A stretch of 64,000 bases of DNA from Pseudoxanthomonas winnipegensis (lineage in GTDB: Bacteria > Pseudomonadota > Gammaproteobacteria > Xanthomonadales > Xanthomonadaceae), in NCBI RefSeq assembly GCF_004283755.1, contig NZ_SHMH01000001.1:434001-498000 (forward strand), read 5' to 3'. Made by a program: the position numbers and the translations under genes. Shown in pieces: positions 56,202 to 64,000 of the stretch. Under the pieces are notes generated by a model. It had not been told where the DNA came from. It made no database searches and saw nothing but the letters and a program-made list of their open reading frames with translations. Each line of letters opens with the position of its first letter. The stretch's first letter is position 1.

Positions 56202-57286
56202 CAGCGCACCTTCAACGTGGCCAGACCGACAAGGACCAGGATCACCGAAATGATCCAGAACCGGACGATCACGCGCGGTTCGGGCCAGCCCTTGAGTTCG
56301 AAGTGGTGATGGATGGGCGCCATGCGGAACACGCGCTTGCCGGTGAGCTTGAAGCTGGCCACCTGGATCATCACCGAGAGCGTCTCGACGACGAAGATGC
56401 CGCCCATCACCACCAGCACCAGTTCCTGACGCACGATCACCGCGATGGTGCCGAGCACCGCACCGAGCGCCAGCGCGCCGATGTCGCCCATGAACACCAT
56501 CGCCGGATAGGTGTTGAACCACAGAAAGCCCAGGCCCGCGCCGGCGATGGCCGCGCAGATGATGACCAGCTCGCCCGCGCCCGGGACCTGCGGGATCTGC
56601 AGATAGTTGGAGAACACCACGTTGCCCGAGGCGTAGGCGAACACCGCCAGCGCGCAGGCCACCAGCACGGTCGGCATGATCGCCAGCCCGTCCAGGCCGT
56701 CGGTGAGGTTGACCGCGTTGGAGAAGCCCACGATCCAGAAGTAGGCGATGGTGACGAAGCCCACCCCGGCCAGCGGCAGCGCCACGGCCTTGAACAGCGG
56801 GATGTAGAACGTGGTCGCCGCCGCCACATCCGCGGTGTGCCACAGGAAGATGCCCGCGGCCAGGCCGAAGATCGACTGCAGCAGGTACTTCCAGCGCGAC
56901 TTCAGGCCGTTGGGATCGCGGCGCACGATCTTGATCCAGTCGTCGTACCAGCCGATCGCGCCGAAGGCCACCATCACCGCCAGCACCAGCCACACGTAGC
57001 GGTTGCGCAGGTCGCCCCACAGCAGCGTGGCCAGCGCCACGGTCATCAGGATCAGCGCGCCGCCCATGGTCGGCGTGCCGGCCTTGGAGAAATGCGTCTG
57101 CGGGCCGTCGCTGCGGATCGGCTGGCCGCCCTTGAACTGCGCCAGCCGGCGGATTACCGCCGGGCCCATCCACAGCGACAGGAACAGCGCGGTCAGCGCC
57201 GCCAGGATCGCGCGCAGGGTCAGGTAGTTGAAGATCGCGAAGACCGAGTCCAGTTGCCTCAGCCAGCGGGCCAGTTCAAGCAGCAT
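56201..57286 (-). CDS. mraY: Phospho-MurNAc-pentapeptide translocase MraY
   Basis: Makes lipid I at the inner membrane; 361 residues and about ten transmembrane segments. [40 protein letters not shown] and [15 protein letters not shown] (active site regions). Overlaps murF by 11 bp. Confidence 0.97.
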   Translation of the reverse strand: MLLELARWLRQLDSVFAIFNYLTLRAILAALTALFLSLWMGPAVIRRLAQFKGGQPIRSDGPQTHFSKAGTPTMGGALILMTVALATLLWGDLRNRYVWLVLAVMVAFGAIGWYDDWIKIVRRDPNGLKSRWKYLLQSIFGLAAGIFLWHTADVAAATTFYIPLFKAVALPLAGVGFVTIAYFWIVGFSNAVNLTDGLDGLAIMPTVLVACALAVFAYASGNVVFSNYLQIPQVPGAGELVIICAAIAGAGLGFLWFNTYPAMVFMGDIGALALGAVLGTIAVIVRQELVLVVMGGIFVVETLSVMIQVASFKLTGKRVFRMAPIHHHFELKGWPEPRVIVRFWIISVILVLVGLATLKVR

Positions 57287-58688
57287 GCGCGGTGCCTCCC
57301 GTGGATTGCGCGGGCGCGGCGGGAAGCAGCGCGGTGACGATGCGGTCCATCGCGCTGCCGCGGGACCCCTTGACCAGAATCACGGGACGCGAGGCCGGCG
57401 AAGCGGAACCGGACGCGGACGCGTCCAGCTCCGAGGCCAGCGCCTGGGCCAGCGCGGCGTGCGTGTCGAACACGCGCGCGCCGTCGCCGAAGGCCGCGGC
57501 CGCGTGGGCGCTCAGTTCGCCCAGCGCGTACAGGCGGGCGATCCCGGCCTGCCTGGCCTGGGCGCCGGCGGCGGCGTGCAGCGCCGCGCCTTCCGGGCCG
57601 AGCTCGCGCATGTCGCCCAGCACCAGCCAGCCGTGCCGGGTGGTGGCGGCCAGCGTGTCGATCGCGGCGGCCAGCGAACCGGGGTTGGCGTTGTAGCTGT
57701 CGTCGATGAGCACCGCGCCGGAGGGCAGCGTGTGCGAGACCTGGCGGCCGGCGACCGGGCGCGCGGCCTGCAGGCCTTCGACAATGGTGGCCAGCGCCAC
57801 GCCGCAGCCCAGCGCCAGGCCGGTGGCGGCCAGCGCGTTGCGTACGTTGTGCTGGCCCGGCAGCGGCAGACGCACCTGCGCCTCGCCTTGCGGGGTGAGC
57901 AGGGTGAAGTGCGAGCCTTCCGCGTCGGTGACGATGTCGCGCGCGCGGATGTCGGCGCTGCCTTCCAGGCCGAAGCGCAGCACGCGCCGGCCCGCGGCCA
58001 GCCCGGCGAAGTATTCGACGAAGGCATCGTCGGCGTTGATCACTGCCACGCCCGTCTCGGGCAGCGCGCTGTAGATCGCGCCCTTGGTCTGGGCCACGCC
58101 GAGCAGGCTGCCCATGCGTTCCAGATGCGCAGGCGCGATGTTGTTGACCAGCGATACGTCGGGGCGGGCGATGTCGGTCAGGTAGGCGATGTCGCCCGGC
58201 TTGCCGGCGCCCATCTCGTAGACGGCGTACTCGGCCGCGTCCGGGGCCTCGATCACCGCCAGCGGCAGGCCGATCTCGTTGTTGCGGTTGCCCGGCGTCG
58301 ACCAGGTCTGGCCGGCGCGCTCGAGGATGGACAGCACCAGCGCCTTGACGCTGGTCTTGCCGTTGCTGCCGGTGATGGCCACCACCTTGCCCGCGCGATC
58401 GCGCTGCAGGCCGGCGGCCAGGCGCGCCAGCGCCTGTTGCGTGTCGGCCACCACCACCTGCGGCAGCGCGCTGTCCACGGCGTGATCGACCAGCAGCGCG
58501 CCGGCGCCCTGCGCGGCGGCCTGGGCGATGAAGTCGTGGCCATCGAAGCGCTCACCGCGCAGGGCCACGTACAGGCTGCCCGGGCGCAGCGCGCGGGTGT
58601 CGTTGGACACCGCCGCCACGGTGACGTCCTCGCCATGCAGCTCGCCGCCGGCCAGGTGCGCGATCAGCGACAAAGGCAGACGGTTCAT
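57276..58688 (-). CDS. murF: UDP-MurNAc-tripeptide--D-Ala-D-Ala ligase MurF
   Basis: Adds D-Ala-D-Ala; 470 residues. [16 protein letters not shown] (P-loop), [39 protein letters not shown] and VLGDMRELG. Overlaps murE by 4 bp. Confidence 0.96.
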   Translation of the reverse strand: MNRLPLSLIAHLAGGELHGEDVTVAAVSNDTRALRPGSLYVALRGERFDGHDFIAQAAAQGAGALLVDHAVDSALPQVVVADTQQALARLAAGLQRDRAGKVVAITGSNGKTSVKALVLSILERAGQTWSTPGNRNNEIGLPLAVIEAPDAAEYAVYEMGAGKPGDIAYLTDIARPDVSLVNNIAPAHLERMGSLLGVAQTKGAIYSALPETGVAVINADDAFVEYFAGLAAGRRVLRFGLEGSADIRARDIVTDAEGSHFTLLTPQGEAQVRLPLPGQHNVRNALAATGLALGCGVALATIVEGLQAARPVAGRQVSHTLPSGAVLIDDSYNANPGSLAAAIDTLAATTRHGWLVLGDMRELGPEGAALHAAAGAQARQAGIARLYALGELSAHAAAAFGDGARVFDTHAALAQALASELDASASGSASPASRPVILVKGSRGSAMDRIVTALLPAAPAQSTGGTAHAA

Positions 58689-60205
58689 CTCCGCGCCTCC
58701 AGGTCCCGGTCCAGCGTCGCGCGCGCCTCGAGGGCCGCCCGCGCCTGCACGGTGTCGTCGAAGGCATGCCTGACACCGTGGACTTCCTGATAGGGCTCAT
58801 GCCCCTTGCCGGCGATCAGCACGATGTCGCCGGCGTGCGCCTGGCTCACCGCGTGGGCGATGGCGCGCGCGCGGTCGCGCTGGACCTCGAAGCGCGCGCC
58901 GTGCGCGTCGAATCCGGCCACGATGTCGGCGACGATGGCATCGCCGTCCTCGCTGCGCGGATTGTCGTCGGTGACGATCACCGCGTCGGCGTGTTGCTGT
59001 GCGATCCGCGCCATCTGCGGACGCTTGCCGCGATCGCGGTCGCCGCCGCAGCCGAACACGCAGATCAGGCGCCCCTCGAGGTGGCCGCGCAGGCTGGTCA
59101 AGGCCTGCTGCAGCGCGTCGGGGGTATGCGCGTAATCGATCACCACCAGCGGCTGACCGTCGACGCCGCCGAGGCGGTTCATGCGGCCGTGGATCGGCCG
59201 CAGCTGGCCAAGCACCTGGGCGATGCGCGTCGGCGCGATGCCGGTGGCGTGCAGCACGCCGGCCACGGCCAGCAGGTTGTCCACGTTGAAGCGTCCCAGC
59301 AGCGGCGAGCGCACCGGATGCACGGCATCGCCCAGCGCCAGCGAGAAGCCGATGCCCGACGCATCCAGCACGACATCGCGCGCCTGCACGGCGGCCTGCG
59401 CCGCGCCGAGCGCGCTGACGCCGACCAGCTGCACTCCGTCGGCCAGCTTGCCCGGCAGGGTCGCGCCGAAGGCATCGTCCAGGTTGACCACCGCGGCCCG
59501 CAGGCCGGCGCGCTGGAACAGCCGCGCCTTGGCCGCGCCGTAGCCTTCCATGGTGCCGTGGTAGTCCAGATGATCGCGGGTGAGGTTGGTGAACACCGCC
59601 ACGTCGAAGGAGACCGCGTCCACGCGGGTCTGCACCAGCGCGTGCGAGCTGACTTCCATCGCCACCGCCTGCGCGCCGGCCTCGTGCAGCTGCGCCAGCA
59701 GCGCATGGGTCTGCAGCACCAGCGGCGTGGTGAAGCCGGTCGGCTGCACCTGCCCGTACAGGCCGGCGCCGAGCGTGCCGATGCTGCCGCCGGTCACGCC
59801 GAGCAGATGCCAGGCCTGGCCGAGCAGCTGCACGAAGGAGGTCTTGCCGTTGGTGCCGGTCACCCCGACCACGGTCATCTGCCCCGAGGGGTGGCCGTAG
59901 AAGGTGTCGGCCATCGTGCCCAGCCGATGACGCAGGCCGGGCACGGCGATCGCATCGGCCGGGGCCGGCAGCGTGTCGGGCGCCGGCGGTTCGAACAGGA
60001 TCGCCGCCGCGCCCGCCGCGCGCGCCTGCTCGACGAAGCCCAGCCCGTGCCAGGTCGAGGGACTGTTGTCGACCGGCCCGATGGCCACGAAGGCATCGCC
60101 CGGCCGCACGCTGCGGCTGTCCTGGGTCAGCCCGTGCACGATCAGGCCCGCCGGGACGGCGGGCACGTCGGGCAGCAGCGTGGACAGGGCCATGGCGCGG
60201 CTCAT
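58685..60205 (-). CDS. murE: UDP-MurNAc-L-Ala-Glu--mDAP ligase MurE
   Basis: 506 residues. [27 protein letters not shown], and [10 protein letters not shown], where DNPR marks meso-diaminopimelate specificity, matching dapF elsewhere in this window. Overlaps ftsI by 4 bp. Confidence 0.96.
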   Translation of the reverse strand: MSRAMALSTLLPDVPAVPAGLIVHGLTQDSRSVRPGDAFVAIGPVDNSPSTWHGLGFVEQARAAGAAAILFEPPAPDTLPAPADAIAVPGLRHRLGTMADTFYGHPSGQMTVVGVTGTNGKTSFVQLLGQAWHLLGVTGGSIGTLGAGLYGQVQPTGFTTPLVLQTHALLAQLHEAGAQAVAMEVSSHALVQTRVDAVSFDVAVFTNLTRDHLDYHGTMEGYGAAKARLFQRAGLRAAVVNLDDAFGATLPGKLADGVQLVGVSALGAAQAAVQARDVVLDASGIGFSLALGDAVHPVRSPLLGRFNVDNLLAVAGVLHATGIAPTRIAQVLGQLRPIHGRMNRLGGVDGQPLVVIDYAHTPDALQQALTSLRGHLEGRLICVFGCGGDRDRGKRPQMARIAQQHADAVIVTDDNPRSEDGDAIVADIVAGFDAHGARFEVQRDRARAIAHAVSQAHAGDIVLIAGKGHEPYQEVHGVRHAFDDTVQARAALEARATLDRDLEARR

Positions 60206-62088
60206 TCCAGGCTCCTGGGCAGCGCCGGCTCGGCCTTGGCCTGGATCGGCGCGGGCAACGGCTTGGGCAGCGCGGCGACGGTCGGCGGACGCTTGGGCGC
60301 CTGCGCGGCGCGCTTGGCCTCGTCCTTGGCCTGCGCGGCCAGCCAGCTGTCGATGTCGTCCGGCGGCACGTCCATCAGGCGCAGCGCGTCTTCCATCACG
60401 TTGTGGAACACCGGCGCGGACACCAGGCCGCCGTAGTACTTGCCGGCCTGCGGGTCGCGGATCACGGTGACCATGACGAAGCGCGGATTGGTCGCCGGCA
60501 CCAGCCCGGCGAACAGCGCGGTGTAGTGGCCCGAAGCGTAGCTGCCGCCCGAGGCGATGCGCGCGGTACCGGTCTTGCCGGCCACGTGATAGCCCGGCAC
60601 GGCCGCATCCTTGGCGCCGCCCTGGGTGACCACGGTCTCCATCATGGCGATGACCTGCTTGGTCACTTCGCGGGGCACGACCTGCACGCTGTTCTCGCTG
60701 CGCATGCCCTTGATGAAGGTCGGGGTGACCAGCACGCCGCCGTTGCCGATGGTCGCGTAGGCGCGGGCGATCTGCAGCGGCGACACCGCCAGGCCGTAGC
60801 CGTAGGACATCGTGGTCTTGGACGTGCCGCTCCAGCGCGCGGGCGAAGGGAACAGACCCGAGGCTTCACCCGGGAATCCGCTATGCGGCGCGCTGCCGTA
60901 ACCGAAGGCCTTGACCGTGTTGTAGAAGGTCTGGTCCTGGATCTTGTCGGCGATCTTGGCCGCGCCTATGTTGGAGCTGTGCGTGATCACCCCGCCCACG
61001 GTCAGCACGCCGTTGTTGCGCGGCACGTCGCGGATGGTGAAGCCGCCCTTGAGGGCCATGTAGCCCGGGTTGGTATCGATCAGCGTGCTCGGCGTGACCA
61101 CGCCCGCCGCCAGCGCGGTGGAGATGGTGATGGGCTTCATCGTCGAGCCCGGCTCGACCAGGTCGGTGACCGCGCGGTTGCGATGCACGTCCGGCTTGCC
61201 CAGGTCCTGCGCGTTGGGGTTGAACGTGGGCAGGTTGGCCATGGCCAGCACCTCGCCGGTGGCCACGTCCAGGATCACCACCGAGCCGCCTGCGGCCTGG
61301 TTGTCGTCGATCGCGCGGCGCAGCTCGCGCGCGGCGATGTACTGGATGCGGCGGTCCACGCTCAGGGTCAGGTCGTTGCCCGGCTGCGCCGGGCGCACCA
61401 GGTCGATGTTCTCCACGATGTGGCCGGCCTGGTCGCGGATGACCTTCTTCAGACCCGGCTTGCCGCGCAGCCAGTCGTCGAAGGCCAGCTCCAGGCCTTC
61501 CTGGCCGCGGTCGTCGATGTTGGTGAAGCCCAGGATGTGGGCCATCACCTCGCCCTGCGGGTAGAAGCGCTTGTACTCGCGCTGCGAATACACGCCGGGC
61601 ACGCCGTGGGCCAGGATCGCCTTGGCCGCATCGGGATTGATGCGGCGCTTGAGATACATGAACTCCTTGTCCGCCTTCTGGCTGACGCGGCGGGTCAGGC
61701 TCTCCAGCGGCTCGCCCAGCGCCTGGGCCAGCTCGGGCAGGCGGTCGGGCGACTTGAGCAGCTCGCGCGGATCGCACCACACCGATTCCACCGGCGAGGA
61801 CACGGCCAGCGGCTCGCCGTTGCGGTCGGTGATCATGCCGCGCGAGGTCGGGATGGCCAGCTCGCGGGTGAACCGCGCGTCGCCTTCCTTCTGATAGAAG
61901 TCGCTGTTGATCAGCTGCACGTAGGCGGCGCGGCCGACCAGGCTTACCGAGCACAGCACCAGCGCGCCACCGACCAGCAGCAGGCGGTTGCGCAGGTCGT
62001 AGCGCGCGCGGTTGCGGTTGCGCGGCAGCGCGCCCTTGCGCTCGCCGTTGCGCTTGATCACCCGCTCGATGGCATCGCGCAGGCTCAT
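60202..62088 (-). CDS. ftsI: Penicillin-binding protein 3, FtsI
   Basis: Septal transpeptidase; 628 residues. One N-terminal helix ([21 protein letters not shown]), PBP dimer domain, transpeptidase motifs PGSTMKP (nucleophile Ser), SSN and KTGT. A C-terminal Ala/Lys/Pro-rich tail follows the catalytic domain. Confidence 0.97.
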   Translation of the reverse strand: MSLRDAIERVIKRNGERKGALPRNRNRARYDLRNRLLLVGGALVLCSVSLVGRAAYVQLINSDFYQKEGDARFTRELAIPTSRGMITDRNGEPLAVSSPVESVWCDPRELLKSPDRLPELAQALGEPLESLTRRVSQKADKEFMYLKRRINPDAAKAILAHGVPGVYSQREYKRFYPQGEVMAHILGFTNIDDRGQEGLELAFDDWLRGKPGLKKVIRDQAGHIVENIDLVRPAQPGNDLTLSVDRRIQYIAARELRRAIDDNQAAGGSVVILDVATGEVLAMANLPTFNPNAQDLGKPDVHRNRAVTDLVEPGSTMKPITISTALAAGVVTPSTLIDTNPGYMALKGGFTIRDVPRNNGVLTVGGVITHSSNIGAAKIADKIQDQTFYNTVKAFGYGSAPHSGFPGEASGLFPSPARWSGTSKTTMSYGYGLAVSPLQIARAYATIGNGGVLVTPTFIKGMRSENSVQVVPREVTKQVIAMMETVVTQGGAKDAAVPGYHVAGKTGTARIASGGSYASGHYTALFAGLVPATNPRFVMVTVIRDPQAGKYYGGLVSAPVFHNVMEDALRLMDVPPDDIDSWLAAQAKDEAKRAAQAPKRPPTVAALPKPLPAPIQAKAEPALPRSLE

Positions 62089-62348
62089 GGGCGGATCACC
62101 ACGACGTCGGCCGATTCGGGCGACTTCATGCCCAGACGCTCGCGTGCGATGCGCTCGACGCGATTGCTCTCGCCCACGGTGGCCTGCTCCAGCTGCAGCC
62201 GGCCGAATTCGATGTTCAGCTCATCGCGCGCCTTGTCCAGCTGGTTGAGCTGGACGAACAGCACGCGGTGCTGGTGACGTGCGTACACCACCGCGATGGC
62301 GGTGGCGATGTTGGCCACGATCACGACGATGAGCAGCAGGCGGGTCAT
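62085..62348 (-). CDS. ftsL: Cell division protein FtsL
   Basis: 87 residues. One transmembrane helix ([19 protein letters not shown]) and a periplasmic coiled-coil ([20 protein letters not shown]) ending in [11 protein letters not shown]. Forms FtsQLB. Overlaps rsmH and ftsI by 4 bp. Confidence 0.93.
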   Translation of the reverse strand: MTRLLLIVVIVANIATAIAVVYARHQHRVLFVQLNQLDKARDELNIEFGRLQLEQATVGESNRVERIARERLGMKSPESADVVVIRP

Positions 62349-63301
62349 GCGGCCTGCCCCAGCTTCTCGGCCACGCGCAGCACTGCGCTGCGGGCGCGCG
62401 GGTTGGCGGCGGTTTCCTCGGCGTCGGCGCGGGCCGCGTCCTGGATGATCTTCAGCGTGGGCGTGAAGTCCTGCGCCACCGGCAGGCGGCGGTTGCCGGC
62501 CGGCGCCTTGGCGTGGCCGGCGATGAAGCGCTTGACGATGCGGTCTTCCAGCGAATGGAAGCTGATCACCGCCAGCCGGCCGCCGACCTTCAGCCGCGAC
62601 AGCGCCGCGTCCAGGCCCAGCTCCAGATCGGCCAGCTCGCGGTTGATGTGGATGCGGATGGCCTGGAAGCTGCGCGTGGCCGGATGAATCTTGTCCTTGC
62701 CGCGCGGCATCACGCTGGCGATCAGCTCGGCCAGCTGCGCGGTGCGGGTCAGCGGGGTCTCGCCGCGGCGCGCGACGATGGCGCGGGCGATGCGCCGGCT
62801 CATGCGCTCTTCGCCGTACTGCCACAGCACGTCGGCGATCTCGGTCTCTTCGGCGCGCGCCAGCCACTGCGCGGCGCTCTCGCCTGCGTCAGGATCCATG
62901 CGCATGTCCAGCGGGCCGTCCTTGCCGAAGGAGAAGCCGCGCTCGGCCACGTCCAGCTGCGGCGAGGACACGCCCAGGTCCAGCAGCACGCCGTCCAGGC
63001 CGTCGGCCGTGGCGTCCCACTGCGCCAGCTCGGCGAAGCTGCCGCGATACACCGACACGCGTGCATCGCCGTCGAACACGGCGTGCGCATGGGCGATCGC
63101 GTCGGGATCCTTGTCCATCAGCAGCAGTCGGCCTCCCGGGCCGAGTCGTTGCAGCACGCCGCGCGCATGGCCGCCGCGGCCGAGCGTGCCGTCCAGATAC
63201 GTTCCGTCCACCTTCACCTGCAGCCCGTCCATGCACTGGGCGAACATCACCGGAAGGTGGCCGGGCTGCGCGTCGGGGCGCATCCGGGCACCTGCCGTCA
63301 C
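62345..63301 (-). CDS. rsmH: 16S rRNA (cytosine-1402 N4) methyltransferase RsmH
   Basis: 318 residues. [61 protein letters not shown] and [15 protein letters not shown] start in a GTGA overlap with mraZ. It modifies the ribosomal P site. Confidence 0.96.
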   Translation of the reverse strand: MTAGARMRPDAQPGHLPVMFAQCMDGLQVKVDGTYLDGTLGRGGHARGVLQRLGPGGRLLLMDKDPDAIAHAHAVFDGDARVSVYRGSFAELAQWDATADGLDGVLLDLGVSSPQLDVAERGFSFGKDGPLDMRMDPDAGESAAQWLARAEETEIADVLWQYGEERMSRRIARAIVARRGETPLTRTAQLAELIASVMPRGKDKIHPATRSFQAIRIHINRELADLELGLDAALSRLKVGGRLAVISFHSLEDRIVKRFIAGHAKAPAGNRRLPVAQDFTPTLKIIQDAARADAEETAANPRARSAVLRVAEKLGQAA

Positions 63302-63744
63302 AGCCTGAGCTCGAGCAGCTCCTCGCCCAGATCCTCGTCAGACAACGTCTGCTGGATCTGCGCGCGGTGCGCCTGCTCGCTCCATAGTTCGAACTTGTCG
63401 CCCATGCCCAACAGCACGGCCTTCTTCTCGATGCCGACCGCGGCGCGATGGCTCGGCGGCACGGTCACCCGGCCGTTGCCATCCAGCTCCAGGAACGCGG
63501 CCGAGCCCACCAGCTTCTGCTGCAGGGTGCGCACGGTGCGCTTGGTGTTGGGCATGGCCATCACCTCGTCGCGCACGCGCTCCCAGGCCGTGGCGTCGTA
63601 CAGCCACAGGCAGCCGGCCTCGAAGGGGTTGTAGGTCAGCACCAGGCGGTTGCCGCACGCGCGCGCGACCTGGTCACGGTAAGCGGTGGGGACCGCCAAC
63701 CTGCCCTTGTCGTCCACTGTGATGGCGGTTTCGCCCTGGAACAC
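63298..63744 (-). CDS. mraZ: Transcriptional regulator MraZ
   Basis: 148 residues, GTG start. Two AbrB-like swapped-hairpin repeats ([19 protein letters not shown] and [15 protein letters not shown]). Represses its own dcw operon in E. coli. The promoter region has the matching box array. GAGG and GAGGGG lie upstream. Confidence 0.95.
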   Translation of the reverse strand: MFQGETAITVDDKGRLAVPTAYRDQVARACGNRLVLTYNPFEAGCLWLYDATAWERVRDEVMAMPNTKRTVRTLQQKLVGSAAFLELDGNGRVTVPPSHRAAVGIEKKAVLLGMGDKFELWSEQAHRAQIQQTLSDEDLGEELLELRL

Positions 63745-63784
63745 GTCCCCTCTACCTCGACTTCAGCACTGCGGCGATCATTGA

Positions 63785-63829
63785 ACCACGAAAAACCACA
63801 GAAACCCCGGATTTCCCGCTCGTGCCCAC
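63785..63829 (-). promoter_or_regulatory. Array of five MraZ boxes
   Basis: On the minus strand: GTGGG, GCGGG, CGGGG, GTGGT and GTGGT, each exactly 10 bp from the next (complements of 63825-29, 63815-19, 63805-09, 63795-99 and 63785-89). E. coli MraZ binds direct TGGG repeats with 5-bp spacers, so this fits an autoregulatory operator. Confidence 0.78.
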
Positions 63830-63855
63830 CTTAGCACTGGGCAAAGGGTTGTCAA
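63828..63855 (-). promoter_or_regulatory. Pmra, dcw-cluster promoter
   Basis: On the minus strand TTGACA (complement of 63850-63855), a 16-bp spacer and TAAGGT (complement of 63828-63833). The -10 overlaps the first MraZ box. Confidence 0.7.
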
Positions 63856-63925
63856 CAACTCGCACACGGGAAAATCACTTTCCGGATCAATGGCTTGCAA
63901 CGAACTTCAGAGACTTGTTCAATCC

Positions 63926-63934
63926 TTATCCACA
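63926..63934 (+). promoter_or_regulatory. DnaA box, consensus
   Basis: TTATCCACA, a perfect 9-bp DnaA box, about 70 bp upstream of Pmra. One copy only; a nearby palindrome TCTCAAA-T-TTTGAGA is at 63949-63963. Confidence 0.55.
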
Positions 63935-64000
63935 AGTTGCTGTTTCGTCTCAAATTTTGAGATTGGACGGAGATTCAGGGCTGTGCAGGGGATGTGAAGT

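Noticed and set aside
57276..58688. murF as murD
   Set aside because: Motifs match MurF; no second Mur ligase lies between mraY and ftsW.

Overview
The window is a high-G+C chromosome segment from a gammaproteobacterium of the family Xanthomonadaceae (Pseudoxanthomonas/Stenotrophomonas/Lysobacter-like). I infer this from three things: the division cluster goes straight from mraY to ftsW without murD; intergenic GTAG-type palindrome pairs resemble those described in Stenotrophomonas; and the flagellar block reads flhA-flhF-fleN-fliA followed by motC-motD-parA. No rRNA or tRNA gene and no CRISPR array was seen.

Layout. 1-12076 (+): the 3' part of flhA, flhF, fleN and fliA, a repeat-rich 730-bp gap where other bacteria carry che genes, then motC, motD, a ParA-like ATPase, a GGDEF-EAL protein, an orphan histidine kinase and an HDOD protein. 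12555-20992 is mostly minus-strand housekeeping: an M1 aminopeptidase lipoprotein, ubiE, a FucP-type sugar permease, a yeast-type cytosine deaminase (+), small secreted proteins, and hslV-hslU behind a candidate heat-shock promoter. 32793-42133: xerC, DUF484, dapF, lptM, a DUF454 protein, two S9-family oligopeptidases and a lipocalin. 42134-63744: secA, an M23 peptidase, a DUF721 protein (+), lpxC, and the dcw cluster on the minus strand, from mraZ (63744) to ftsZ (47815), tightly overlapped and led by a promoter with five MraZ-type boxes in 10-bp phase.

Accessory region. A 10.2-kb integrative mobilizable element (about 21854-32057) sits inside a chromosomal M23-peptidase gene. The two halves of that gene remain on either side, flanked by a 12-bp direct repeat in the same reading frame, so excision should restore one intact ORF. 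The element carries a tyrosine integrase with arm-type repeats at both ends, an RSF1010-like oriT, a MobA/MobL relaxase, a TraD-like protein, a convergent restriction enzyme and amino-methyltransferase pair, a strongly structured gene-free stretch likely to be a large noncoding RNA, and two unusual cargo genes. The first is a type IV pilin-like protein with a 56-residue leader fused to a modular adhesin-like C-terminus and translationally coupled to traD. The second, convergent to it, is a small secreted protein with JAMM/MPN metalloprotease motifs. No pilus assembly genes accompany the pilin, so it may use the host's own type IV machinery. This is the most promising candidate for an undescribed system here.

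Intergenic regions throughout carry at least three dispersed repeat families: GTAG palindrome pairs, GGGATTC heptamer arrays, and a longer element containing GAAGTCGCGGCTAGCGAC. The heptamers also lie inside the hslV-hslU and ftsQ-ddl junctions.
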